A DNA stretch of 64,000 bases, taken from the NCBI GenBank assembly GCA_032622095.1, contig CP136062.1:145272089-145336088 (forward strand), in the 5' to 3' direction. Under the pieces are notes generated by a model. That model was not told the DNA's origin. It worked only from the letters and a program-made list of their open reading frames with translations, and ran no database searches. This document shows, one piece after another, positions 21,483 to 34,000 of this stretch (its first letter is position 1; each line of letters starts with the position of its first letter). The DNA comes from Siphonodentalium dalli (lineage: Eukaryota; Mollusca; Scaphopoda; Gadilida; Siphonodentaliidae). The translations under genes were made by a program, and so were the position numbers.

Positions 21483-23543
21483 GTGGATTTTGGAATTTCT
21501 GAGGTCTGTGAGACAATGAAGTTTAAATGTGATAATCCCCTTAGATTCAAACCAGGACACAAACAGTTGTATAAAGCCAAGCGACAACCATATGTGGATA
21601 ACAGAGTAGTGAAACATTTATGCGAAAGAACGATCATTACATCACTGGACAAAGAGCCTGAAAGAAAAAATGAAAGGTAAACATCTCTTACAATATTCCA
21701 CGCGGCAAACAATGTTATATGCATGTTCTTTTCATCATATAGATAAGAAATGGCGGGGGTGAAATTCAGCATTATAATATCAATAAATTAAACATAGATT
21801 TGATCTTCTGAAATCAAGTGTATGACTTTAAAATCTTTTTTCAAAATCTCGGCTGTGTCCTCCTGCATAAAATAAAACATTTAATTTGTAAAGCCCCATA
21901 CCTATTTGTGCAGGAAATGCTTTGAGAACTGTACCCTGAGTCAAAACACAGGGTTTCAGCCTTATAGTTTGCAAATAGAGTTACTCCCCTTATTCTGTTC
22001 ATATTGAATTGGGTCACTAATTGCAAACATCACAGGTATAACATTGCTTTGCATGCAGATATATATAAATTAAATTACAGCACTGTGAGTGCTTTAGTTA
22101 ACTATTCATTCAAAGGACTGTTTGGAGCAGGCAGTGTTTTTAAAGAAAAAAAATATCTCACAGTTAGACCGATATGTAGGTACCTTTAATATATATGGTT
22201 CAAAGAGTAAAATTTAGGATTTTCTTTTAAATTTTCAGAGATGATAGCCCAGACAAGAGATGTGTCAGTGGTTGGCAACGCGAATGCGGATCGAACAGGG
22301 TGGTCAATATACGCCGAAATTATGATGTGGAACTCTTCCTTCGAAAAACATAAGGCATATAAACCCACGTGTACAGGATTCCTATACTGGGACATGAACG
22401 CTGAGGAAATTCGTGGAATTGGATGTAGAGAGAAAATGATTTGCACGTGTTGTGATTTTAAATCTGAAATTTTCAACCTGTATGATGAAATTATAACAGG
22501 GAACCGTGGCAGGAGACCAGCAAAACCAAATGTTGGACTTTCAGTCGGATTATCTAAAACACCATTGCAGCAGAAGGATTCAGACGCATATGTGCAAGTG
22601 CTAATATTCCCCCGCCAGCCGAAAAGTCAATTCAGAGCACAGCGAATAACAGTTTACCAAAAATTGAGGAAATAAATAAAAAGGATCTCCGAGAAAGACG
22701 TTCGAAACTCATACGTAAACAACAAACTGACGGAAAGAAGAGTCCGATTTATTCTGGGAGTGGCAGAAACCCATTTCAACCAAGCACTCAAGTTATATAC
22801 AGTGTTGTTGAAAATCTAACGCCGTCACATGACACTATTGGACTTGTGGTGCACAACAACCTTGTTCGAAACGCAAACACCTGAATAAATGTGATAATCA
22901 CACATGTGGGAAAGACTGTTTCGCAACGATTCCATTTGAGAAGAGCATCGGCCGTGAGAGAACATGGGCGAAAGAAGCATTTGGTGAAATGAAAACCAAT
23001 AGCAATATCGAGATTGGTCACCTTGTTACTGATCCCGATGCAGCGGACTTCAAAGGCTGTGAGGATCTCTATGACGAAGGAGCAACAGCGACCAGACCAA
23101 CTCATTAACTGGACTCAACTCATGTTTCGAGAAAACATCGGAAATTCATCAAAAACCATAAGAAGCTGCCGACTCTCATCGCTGGACCTGACCTAAAAAG
23201 CAAATCAAAACTGATAAATAAACTCGCAATGAACATTTCTGATCGATGTCAGGGTGAATTGACATCTGCAAGAAAGCATTTCAAAGCCAACGCTGAAGGA
23301 ATGAAGAATCATTTACTGAAAGTGAAAGAAGCAATAGTAAAGTGTTTCCAAAACTCCCATGTTATGTGTAAAAAATACTCATATATGTGCAAGGTAAAAG
23401 TTATATGCCCTCTACGACAAACATAGTGAGGAAATTTCCTATCAGAAAGATATCATGATTCCACCTGAAGCAGATCCCAAACAGTTAAAGGAACACACAT
23501 ACACTAAGTCATCCACGTGGAAAAGGGTTAAACCAAGGAGGTG
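21483..23543 (+). pseudogene. Mutator-like transposase-domain gene, broken
   Basis: A basic first exon (21483-21676) ends in AG|GTAAAC. A second begins at 22239 after TTTTCAG, and the phases match (2 nt + 1 nt). Downstream frames show blocks I recognise from the eukaryotic Mutator-like transposase family (MULE; DDE-type cut-and-paste). These are a Cys pair region 'GCREKMICTCCDFKS', a GNRGRRPAKPNVGLSVGLS block, then ASANIPPPAEKS, ERRSKLI, a VVENLTP region, NKCDNHTCGKDC, and GHLVTDPDAADFKG (the family has GH.TTDGD..AFKG). Frame breaks lie near 22345, 22575, 22880 and 23100, so it is not functional. It ends near 23543, 27 bases from the stop of the convergent His-Me nuclease ORF. Confidence 0.7.
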
Positions 23544-23569
23544 AAATGTACCTTTCTCTTTAACTCAAA

Positions 23570-24073
23570 TCAGACAAAATGGTCTATGTGTTCTAGTGCA
23601 GCATTTCTGTCCCTCGCAATGGCGTCGTTCGACATTTTTTCATGGCTCTCCATAACAATGTGGTCAGGATTTACACATGTCTTTCTATGGCATATGTGAC
23701 TAAGTTCTGGGCTGCCAGGGTAATAGGCGGGTGGAGACATCGCTAGTCTGTGTCGTATGACGAATGCTATTCGGTGGACACCCCAATCCTCCCTCGGCTC
23801 ACCGGGCTCAGAATTATTACTTGACGGGAACTTGACATATAAATATCCATAGCCGTCCTTTCTTGTCCGACCTGTCCACAAGCGACAGCCGAACAACCCC
23901 TGAGATCTAGATTTGTCGGATAATTTCGCATTGTAAAAATCATAAAAACGACTCTCCTCCATTTTGATTGACTTGTATGACTTAAATGTGTGTTTGACAT
24001 CTGTGGAAACTTTCCCAATAAAACACTCAACACCGTCAGGCAGGGAATCCACTTCAAATTTTCGTTTTTTCAT
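23570..24073 (-). CDS. His-Me finger (I-PpoI-like) endonuclease ORF, 167 aa
   Basis: An intact ORF starting at 24073. Residues 125-138 read SHICHRKTCVNPDH, the zinc-loop signature of the I-PpoI-type His-Me finger family. His126 is the expected general base. Cys128, Cys133 and His138 with Cys63 (in 'GCRLWTG') are the expected first zinc site. Asn149 (KMSND) fits the metal-binding Asn. The second C-terminal zinc site of I-PpoI is absent, since the protein stops about 20 residues after Asn149. Residues 1-45 are basic and may aid DNA binding. In this family the enzyme cuts double-stranded DNA for homing; here it lies tail-to-tail with a transposase gene. No intron context is visible. An intact frame next to a heavily broken transposase is noteworthy. 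It could also be one exon of a larger gene. Confidence 0.65.
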   Translation of the reverse strand: MKKRKFEVDSLPDGVECFIGKVSTDVKHTFKSYKSIKMEESRFYDFYNAKLSDKSRSQGLFGCRLWTGRTRKDGYGYLYVKFPSSNNSEPGEPREDWGVHRIAFVIRHRLAMSPPAYYPGSPELSHICHRKTCVNPDHIVMESHEKMSNDAIARDRNAALEHIDHFV

Positions 24074-24281
24074 AACTAGGGTCAGTTCCGCACTAAATAA
24101 ATATTGTCATTTTTTCAATCACACTTAAAATTTCTAAAGAGCCACAACAGACTTCACCTTTAATGAATGGGCCTCTTGGCAAATGAAGTTTGTGGGAGAA
24201 TGATTCCTTGAATTTTTGTCAACAGTTTACTTTTAATTCATGCAACCAATCACAGCCCAGAGTGTTTTAACTGTGAAACTT

Positions 24282-24321
24282 TATACCCCCCCCCCCGGCA
24301 ACCGCAGGGGGGAGCTGCCTA
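24282..24321 (+). repeat. Right direct repeat flanking the Mutator-like/His-Me region
   Basis: Same orientation and sequence as 21235-21269, with a longer C run. The two copies are 3.05 kb apart and bracket both genes. Confidence 0.6.
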
Positions 24322-26450
24322 TAGTATTTACACCAGTGTAACCTTTGGAAAAACCATGACAATCAATAACATAAAATAATCAAGTTTGCCAAAATGTTAA
24401 TAGCAGACGCGGTGCGTGGCCTGGGGCATCCGTTTCGTTGCAGATCCATTTTTTTTGTCGGAATGGGAAATTATAGACACATGGCTGTTTGCGCTCCAAA
24501 ATACGCCTGATAATATTCGTTTTTTTTTCCCGGTATCGAAAGATAAATACGAATTAGAACACGGTGTTTGGGTTCAGAAACAAACAACAGCCATGTTCAC
24601 TACATGGAACAGAAAAGAGCGTTGCGTGTTAGTCTAGTCCTTATATGGTATATAAAGGGCGTTTACTTCACTTCTGTGCGAAACATTTAAAACAGCTTGA
24701 AATGGCTGAGACCATGGCAAGTATTTTTCAGAACACATGAAGCCGGTATTTCAATATTTTGTGTATGTGTCAACCTATCATATACCTCCTTCCAAATTAC
24801 GTAGAACCACCATATAATCTTCCGTAAATGAACAGTCTACCAAATGTTGTTATTGTAATTAATGGCACTCTAATTGAATTTGAAACCCAATCTGATAACA
24901 GCTGGGCTTTGATGGGTGGGTTCCTCGACTCAAATCTAATATGTTTTACCCCCGAAATCTAAGAAATAGTAATTTAGGTGCGCTAAATCGGATTATGTAC
25001 ATTTAAGCACGTCTACTCAATGAGGATTGATGTAGGATGGTTTGATAAGTGATGACTGTATAATACAACACAACTAGTTGGTTTGTTGTCTATTTTTAAA
25101 TGAAGTTTTTAACCACAACTGAAGAAATACAATCTTTAAAAAATTCATTTATTATTGCTGTATTCAACTATTACAGGTAAATATGTCAACATAAAATGTC
25201 GCTTTTTCCCCGTTTTATGCGGAAACTATACGATATCACATCCCGATACACGGCATCATTGAAGTGTTAAACAATATAATAATAGTGCAGCAAATGTGTC
25301 GTAGATGAAATTTGTTGCAACAATTATGTTCTTTTTGCCTTTCTGTGTAACAAATTGCAAAAATGTCGCCAGTGGCAGTTTCATGTCTCCAGCCTTCACC
25401 TCCCATGGGCGCTGAGACTGAATGAATGTCAGAACATAGCTGTTTAATAGTATACTTTCTTACCACCAATTGTTTTTGACATGTTATGAACATTTTTGTC
25501 TCCCGCGGTGGGCAAGATATGCTAACTTAATAGCGTCATATTTAACTTTCTTTGGACACTAAATATGGTCCAGTCCTCATTGGCTTGATAAATATCAACT
25601 GTTCAGCTATACTTTGCAGTGTTTTGTCAATAACAGACACAGAAGGTTTCTTGGTGTTCGGATCAAAGCTAAGCACCACGTATTGATGGTATGTATCTCA
25701 TGCACCTTCACTTGAACTGAGCAAATCATCAGGCGACGTTTATTCGTTGTATTTAGTTTGAGTTACCATAAACTGCAAAGGACTTGTCTAGCCATTTCAC
25801 ATAGCAGCATTCAGGTACATATGTATACCACCCAACGGTGAAACAGGAGTGAACAGTACTGGATTCAAACATTCAAAACCAAGACGAAATTCAAAGAAAC
25901 GTGAGCTGAGCCACACCTAGCGGTCGATGCCTCACGTGATACCACACCCAACATGGTGCACCCCGTGCACGGCAACGGGGGGGGGGGGTACATTCTTAAC
26001 CCTCGCAATGGAGAAGTTACATATACTTTCATTGTGATTTAACACGTCGTTGGTGTCTCGTGTTTGTGACTGCTATTTGTGTGATTTTGTGACACTTCTC
26101 TACTGACCGTTCTGACATCGGAACTTACACATTGAAAGTTTATATTACTCTAAGAAAATGAATATGTATTTCGCAAATCAGGATAAAGTTCGACAGATTA
26201 GTGGGCGCTGATAAGCCCTGCATGGTATTATAGTTTTTTATTAGGTCTGTTATGGTTGCATGCAACCCAGAGGTACCCATCACAAAAATTTTAATACTTA
26301 ATCACGTAGAAAGGTATTCAACTTTAATTTTTGATTTTGTTTTATTGTTTTTTTTAAACTTCTACAAACTTGTTAAAAATACACACAAATATATTTATTA
26401 CATAAACTCCTCGTATTTTATGTATTCCGTATATGCATTGGATTTGAAGA
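24322..26450. other. Non-coding stretch
   Basis: No gene recognised. Variant AATAAAGAGCGTT motifs lie at about 24614 and 24653, in an arrangement like family A MITEs. A run of G lies near 25978-25988. The 85-codon minus frame at 25236-25493 lacks a domain. Confidence 0.4.
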
Positions 26451-28980
26451 ACAGTTCTGACGCCGATCGGCTGTTTTTTCTACTCGTTGGACTTGATGTC
26501 CGCTCAAACCAGGGGGGGTCGCGGAAAAAATTAACATATATAGGGCGAACAAAATGTTTTTGCCCCTCTCGGGGACCCACCACCTCTCTACATGCAATTT
26601 TTTTCTTTTGTTTTCCGCCCAATTTTTGGGACCCACCCCCCAAAATCTTACAAAAAACATAAAATATAAACCAAATCATAGCCTAGCAAAGAATTGTTCC
26701 GTTTCTTATTATTTAATACTATTCCCAGAATTTTAATAAACCTCTAAACTGCTCTAAAGGGAGATAATTCTATTAGTATAAAATGTGGAAATGCTGAATG
26801 CATGCACTTAAAAACATTGGGCATAATGCCATAAAACATAATAATTATGAGGTAATACATATCCTGATATCCTCAATAACTTCATATTCTTTTATATAAC
26901 AATAATATAAGATGTTTTATAGCCAAGGCCCACTAGAAATACTGTAGTAATAGGGGTAGAACAAATTTCATCTCCCCTATTTCTGTGATATATATCTGCA
27001 CATGGGTATGATGGGACCCAAGGAAAGTCACACTCTCAGCAGCTCACAGTCTAAATACATGTATGTATGTCATGTTGGTGTGCAGATTGACATATACCAA
27101 TATTAGTGAAGAATTGGTAGTATTATTAACTTATTATCAGAGTATAAAGTTTAGTTTAAAGCCAGCGGAGATATCACATGGAAACCTATTATAAGAACAA
27201 GCATCCTGGATCAGACTGTCCAGTTAAGATATGTGACTCTGAGAAAGTTCGCACGAAGAGAGTTGCATAGATTACCTGTGCAGTTTGATCCAGGTTAGTA
27301 TGATTTATAATTAGTTTCAAGAACAAAGTTCATATTAGTCATGTTTATATTCTAGCTTTATGTTGCATATGGAATAAGTTGAGACTTTAATACCAAAAGC
27401 TACTTTTATAGTTACATTGCTCTGTCCTGCTATATCCTAAATTGAATATCAAAGCAACCAATAATGAACAAGCAACTAATAATTACAATACCATATATAT
27501 CGGCAGTCAAATAACTGGAACTCCAAGATATACTACCTTACTACATGTATCTGTACAGTATGTAACTGCTTAGACTTGTGAATAATTGTGGTTGAATTAA
27601 TATCACAAACGGCTAAGCTTTCATATTGTTATCCAAATAGTATGAACTTTTTGTATGAGTTATTTTGTTTTATAGTTTTAAACCAGTGGAATATAGTGGA
27701 ATTGTTATTTTTGTTTGTATCATCAAGTTTATCTTGATAATAAATAATATCCATTATGTGGATTAAGAACAGAAGATGGTAATCATTTCATAATTATGCT
27801 TATATGTAAGCATTGTCGACTGATCGTTGTCTGAGCATATAATTATGTTATATCAGTAAACAAATTTGTCAAAAGTAATTGCAAAATTCATCACAGAATT
27901 CATCAATATAAACTCAGCTTTATATTTTGTTCAAACCCTTAAAGGGATACACATGTGTGTATATGTATAGCTATAACATACACTTTGACATCCAATTGAA
28001 AGGCTATCTTGGATATGCATATTATAAATGTTTGTTCTTGTGTTTTAATGTTTGTTATATGATTTGTTTATATATATAATATATCTTTCATCCGTCGAAA
28101 TCTGGTACATTAATTTTGACATACATCAGCATACATACACCCCTAAATGGTAGTTAGTTCTGGTTAGTATGTTTTAAATAGCCTAGTGTGTCATATGGTT
28201 GATATTAACAGATTACATGAGCACAAAAACAGTGATTTTAAGTGGAGGAAAAAATTAGCATTTTTGGTCGTTTACGCATTTTTTCCGGGTCCAAATGACC
28301 CACCCACCCCCGCCCTATATATGGAATTTTTGTGCGCCCCCCCCCCCTGCTCAAACTGGGACAAAGAGTCGGTTTTTATACAGACTCGTGCATCATTCTC
28401 CCATTCAGTTGTAAAAGTAAACAGTTGTTTAGTCTATTATTCATTTCTAGGGGTGTTACGATATTCATTTGCGGGAAATGTTCAGATATTAAGTTAAACA
28501 AACGACCTATATTATTATTTGCACTTTTCCGTATGTGAACTACTCATCAATGAGTATTTATTGTAGTGTGGGGCAAACGTATATCTTGTATACTTTTTAG
28601 GAGAAGCAAGCTACTATGTTGTTCATAACCTATTCAGTTTGGAGGGATTTTTAAGAATGTATTACAATGTTTTATTCAGCAGGAAGTAGACAAGATGATA
28701 GGTACTGGTATGGTGGAAAATGCATGTAAATCAGCCATAGCCTTCAAAAATGAAAATCGCTAAACAACACATAATGTTAACTCTGACCTTCCTGAACACA
28801 TGCACCTGCTGCGTCTCGTGATTCAGTAAACCATAAAGGCAAATGGGTCGGATAATTTGGGGACATATCACGGCTGTGTGTGTTAGATTTGGTCAGAACA
28901 GGGGCAAAACTCCTCGAAAATATGCTGGATTTGTGCTTATGACGGCAGCTGTCTTGGATTTGACTCGATTTTCAGTGTAA
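26451..28980. other. Non-coding stretch
   Basis: AT-rich with no gene recognised. Overlapping frames on both strands at 26398-26736 come from C/T-biased sequence (GGGACCCACC runs) and are not credible. A C-run lies near 28341-28349 and a G/C-rich block at 28290-28350. Confidence 0.4.
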
Positions 28981-28984
28981 ATGC

Positions 28985-29245
28985 CATATCACGACGTTGT
29001 CAGTTTTACGGGAGGAGGAAAGACCACGCAGAGGGTAAATATCACCGGGAAATCACTAAATTTATACGTGTAGAAATCACAGACACTCGGTAAGCAACGA
29101 ACAAACTTGCGCATATACACGAATCTGATTACCCCCCCCCCATAGCGTGCATCACAAATCCGCCCTTGTCGAGGTTAGAACCAGCTTCGTCAGCTTTGGA
29201 CGACTTGGATTGCATAATTCACTGAGTACTCTAGCGACTTATGAA
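28985..29245 (-). mobile_element. tRNA-derived SINE (copy 2)
   Basis: The reverse complement shows the A-box region (AAGTCGCTAGAGTACTC), the B-box-like GGTTCTAACCTC and the central body GCGTGGTCTTTCCTCC of the SINE at 5415-5710, diverged. A C run at 29132-29141 interrupts it. Confidence 0.65.
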
Positions 29246-29654
29246 GCACAAATATAATGATTAGCACGTAGCACTATACCACCAGTCGTAATGAGTTATA
29301 AGTTATCGAGAAACATTGTATGCCTAATAGGAGAGTTTGAAATAATATGTTAACACGTCGCGACCTGAGTTCCATTCTGGTCTATATGTACACATAAAGC
29401 AAAGGCACTTAGCACAGATAGTAGAGTCGCTTAATATGTCAGATTTTGGGCTCCCGTGGGAAAATCATGAACAAACATAGAGACCATGCTCATGAGCCAG
29501 GACATGGTCTCTACTTCAGAAAAACAAATTGTTAGACCCCCTGGGGTCGCGACTGGTTGGTCTTATGACGTCACAAAGATGGCCGCCATGCTAATTTTCT
29601 TAAGTTCGCTATTGTTAGATTTCATGATAAAATATAATTTTGATATAAAATATA

Positions 29655-32600
29655 TGACAATCCTTTTTAGTCCGGCCGCCAGGTCACGAATGCGTGTTTT
29701 GGCGTATAAAGTTTTTTTCTCTGCGGATTTTGTAAATTCAGGTATCCGACATAAAGATTTTATCGGCTGGCCATCTGTCAGCCTTGAGCAATTTTTTTTA
29801 TAGCGCCCTAAAAAGTATACCCCCCCCCCCCAATTTTGTTCACAGACGTAAAACCAGTTACTTGGAATTTATTGCAAACTCACATGACTAATCTAGTAAA
29901 ATATATATATTTTCATGAAGCTAAGGTATAATGACACTATTTTGGCCCAAAATTGAAACTCACCATCCAAGATGGCCACCAAAATGGCCGCCGGAAGTTG
30001 AAAATATATAATTTTTTCACAATTATCTTCTAGATCAGTTCATGATGTTTGGAACTGGTTGAGTAATATGACTTTATTTTGAATTTTTTATATTAACTGA
30101 TCATTGGAGCAATTACATATGCCATTATTGGAGTCCTATCCGCTTGTGATCCCTCAAAAATTCGATTTTACAGAAAGCGGTATAACATTTCACAAAATAT
30201 CACAACTGGGATTCTAGTCATATTTCAACAAGACATGAACAGAAGGTTGCAATTATGTGAGGCATACCATTACATATGAATATTCCAACTCACTGGAACC
30301 AAAATTCTTACTTTGGCTCAAAATGGCTGCCAAAATGGCCGCCAAAATATGGAAAATGGTAAATATTGCCCTAGGGTGTCCCGCAATCGCTTACAAGTTG
30401 TGGTTGATGTACAAATTTGGGTATTCTGCCTTCTATACATTGAATACTAACATGTCTGCTGCACCATGGTTAATTGTTACTGTTATCGCCACTGACATCA
30501 CCAAAAATATTGGACCTTTCTCTCAAAAACTTGACATAAATATCGGCAAAAATTTACTTTTCAGGTTTGGATCATTTTTTCTAGTAATATTTAACTATCT
30601 TTAGATTGAAAGGTGTTTATTGTATTGGTCTATCTTAAATGTGTCAAACTACGGTGTTTATAGACCAAATTTCTCAAAATGGCTTCCAAAATGGCAATCA
30701 AATTGGTAAAAGTTATTTTTTAAGATATATCATTATAACATTATATATATAACATTATTCTCTGCGTTATCCGAAAATGTAGCAAATTGTGACTCACTTG
30801 GTTATTAAACGTGTTAGGTAATTAACTGACAACTAAATGTTCTATTATGGTTGCCCCAGTTCCGAATGGGGCATGACAAATTCATTTTAAAGTATGGAAA
30901 TTTGCGGAGAACCTCTTTTGTGATTCTGACCATATTATTGAAAGGAAATGGGCAGAACTTTGAGACGGAACTGAGATGAACCATACTATGTGGCTCTTCT
31001 GGTCCATTGTGATAAACCAATATCAACTGGATACAGGACGGTTGCCAATATGGTAGCCAGGGAGTTACTCCATGTGAGGTGAATAGGTATACATGGAGTT
31101 AATGTATGTCATGAATGATGTGAATATTTATACAATGAGTGACTATATGGTTATGAGTGTGTTGTCCATAGTGAGATGTATGGGTATACAGGGAGAGGTC
31201 ATGGTCATGTGTGGGGTGAATCGGTATGAATGGTGTGACTGCATGGTGTATGGTTGTGTGTAGCATGTACGGCTGCACCTTGTGTGCCTGTATGGACATT
31301 GATGCGGTGTATGTATGTAGCTACATGGTCATCTATGTATTGATCATATATATATATGGAGTGACTGTAAGGTCATGGGTGGGATGTACATGTGTTTCTG
31401 TATGCTCAAGAATGGGGTGTGTGGATAAATAGTGAATGATTTTATGGTCAGGGGTAATGTGTATGGTATACATATTCACCTCACCATTGGCCATATCACT
31501 CACTGTATCCTTATTTGTCACACCATAGCCGAATAGCCACGAAAGATATACTAATACACCCAGCCATGTCAGTATAGTCACTCCATGTGAGCATATGCAC
31601 ATCATCCGTGGCCATATAGCCACTCGCTATATACACATACACCTCGCCCATGACCATATAGCAACACGATTGTATATCCGCATAACCTACACATGACCAT
31701 ACCGCCACGAGTTGCCAAGCAGGAACACCAGGTATACTCACACACCTGACAATTTAGTCACTTCCTGCATATATATTCATTACATTGATGATCATACAGT
31801 CACTCCTTGTATACCTACTCATCACACCATTGACCATACAGTCACTACCTGTATACATATTCCACACACAGTCATATAACCAATCGATATATACATATGA
31901 AGCTCACCCTAGACCATAGAGTCACTCCAGGTATACATATGCACCTCACCACTGGCCATTCAGTCCTTCCAGATATACAAAATACCACACACACGACCAC
32001 TCATACCATCCATACTTGCATATACACCTCACACATGACAATTCAGCAATGCACTGTATAATCATACACGCCATCCATGATCATACAGTTATCCCCTACA
32101 CACCAACCAATGATAATACATCCACGATATATATACATATACATCCCATCCATTACTACAAGGACACTTCCTATATACCCACACGATAATGTCCACCCAG
32201 CTTACTCCAGGTATGCATATAGACTTCAATCATGACAGTACAGTCATTCCATGTATACCACACATTACCCGTAACCATAAAATCATGATCATACAGAAAA
32301 CACATGTACATCCCACACATGACATTACAGTCACTCCATATATACATAACCAATACATAGATGACCATGTAGCTATATCCATACACCACACCAATGTCCA
32401 TCCAGGCACACTGGATGCACCCGTACGGGATAGACACAACCATACACCATACAGTGACTCCATGCATACCGATACACCCCACACCTGACCATGACCTCTC
32501 CATGTATACCTATAAATATCACTATGGACAACACAATCATAACCATATAGTCACTCATTGTATACATATTCACATCATTCATGACATACACTAACTCCAT

Positions 32601-34000
32601 GTATACATATTCAGCTCACCTCTGATCATAGAGTAACTCCATGTCTACCATCTTGGCATCAATCCTGTATCCAGTTAATATTGGTTTATCATAATTGACC
32701 AGAAGAGCCATATATTATGTTTCATCTCAGTTCCGTCTCAAAGTTCTGCCCATTTTCTTTCAATAATATGGTCAGAATCACAAAATAGGTTCTCCGCAAA
32801 TACGGAACTGGGACAACCATAATAGAACATTTAGTTGTCAGTTAATTACCTATCACGTATTATAACCGAGTGAGTCACAATTTGCTACATTTTCGGATAA
32901 CGCAGAGAATAATGTTATATATATAATATTATAATGATATATGTAAAAAAATAAATTTTACCAATTTGGTTGCCATTTTGGAAGCCATCTTGAGCAATTT
33001 GGTCTATAAACACCATAGTGTGACACATTCAAGATAAACCAATACAATAAACACCTTTTAATCCAAAGATAGTTACATATTACAAGACAAAATGGTCCAA
33101 ACCTGAAAAGTTAATTTTTGCCGATATTTATGAGAGAAAAGTCCAATATTTTTGGTGATGTCAGTGGTGGCAACAGTAACAATTAACCATGGTGCAGCAG
33201 ACATGTTAGTATTCAATGTATAGAAGGCATAATAGCGAATTTTGTACATCAACCACAACTTGTAAGCGATTGCAGGGCACCCTAGGGCAATATTTATCAT
33301 TTTCAATATTTTGGCGGCCATTTTGGCAGCCATTTTGAGCCAAAGTAAGAATTTTGGTTCCAGTGAGTTGGAATATTCATAAGTAATGGTATGCCTCACT
33401 TAATTGCAACCTTCTGTTCATTTCTTGTTGAAATATGACTAGAATCCCAGTTGTGATTTTTTGTAAAAGTTTATACCGCGTTCTATAAAATCGAATTTTT
33501 GAGGGATCACAAGCGGATAGGACCCCAATAATTGCATGTTTAATTGCTCCAATGATCAGTTAATATACAAAATACAAAATAAAGTCATATTACTCAACCA
33601 GTTCCAAACAGCATGAACTGATCTAGAAGATATTTGAGAAAAAATGCCATATTTTCAACTTCCGGCGGCCATTTTGGTGGCCATCTTGGATGGTGAGTTT
33701 CAATTTTGGCCCAAAATAGTGTCATTATGTCTTAGCTTCATAAAAATATATACATTTTACTAGATTAGTCATGTGAATTTGCAACAAATTCCAAGTAACT
33801 GGTTTTACGTCTGGGGAAATCTGGGGGAGGGGGTATATTTTTTAGGGCGCTATAAACAAAATTGCTCAAGGCTGACAGATGGCCAGCCGATAAAATCTTG
33901 TTGTCGGATACCTGAATTTACAAAATCCGCAGAGAAAAAAACTTTATACGCGAAAACAAGCATTCGTGAATTCCGGGTGTTTGGCGACCGGACTATTTGT
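29655..34000. mobile_element. Giant foldback element (inverted repeat ~4.3 kb)
   Basis: The left arm (29655-31470) is the reverse complement of the right arm (32245-34000). Markers mirror in order: AGTCCGG(C/T)CGCCA at the outside, TTTATCGGCTGGCCATCTGTC, the AAAATGGC(T/C)GCCAAAATGGC block, CTAGGGTG(T/C)CC, CGGATAACGCAGAG, and a minisatellite at the inside. The ~770-base loop is also minisatellite. Within the arms, an AAGATGGCNNCCAAAATGGC block recurs about every 350 bases. Long inverted arms with internal tandem repeats resemble Foldback-type elements (established class). No transposase is seen. Mirrored ORFs (30257-30604 and 33073-33399; 29486-29803 and 33850-34170) reflect the palindrome, not genes. 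Confidence 0.8.
31030..32650. repeat. Minisatellite forming the inner arms and loop of the foldback
   Basis: Units of about 40-44 bases with GTATACATAT, CACC(T/C)CACCC, ATGACCATA and GTCACTCC-type parts. The left third is in the opposite orientation to the rest. Consequently the left and right thirds pair, while the middle (about 31475-32245) is single-orientation. Overlapping low-complexity ORFs rich in His/Tyr/Met come from it. Confidence 0.75.

Noticed and set aside
22186-22476. 96-codon minus ORF over the Mutator-like exon
   Set aside because: Antisense shadow of the transposase region, which has matching family motifs on the plus strand.
26252-26736. Overlapping 80-136 codon ORFs near 26.4-26.7 kb
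   Set aside because: Frames on both strands arise from a C/T-rich tract; Phe- and Pro-rich peptides without a domain.
31099-32600. His- and Tyr-rich proteins at 31.1-32.6 kb
   Set aside because: Minisatellite translated in several frames on both strands.
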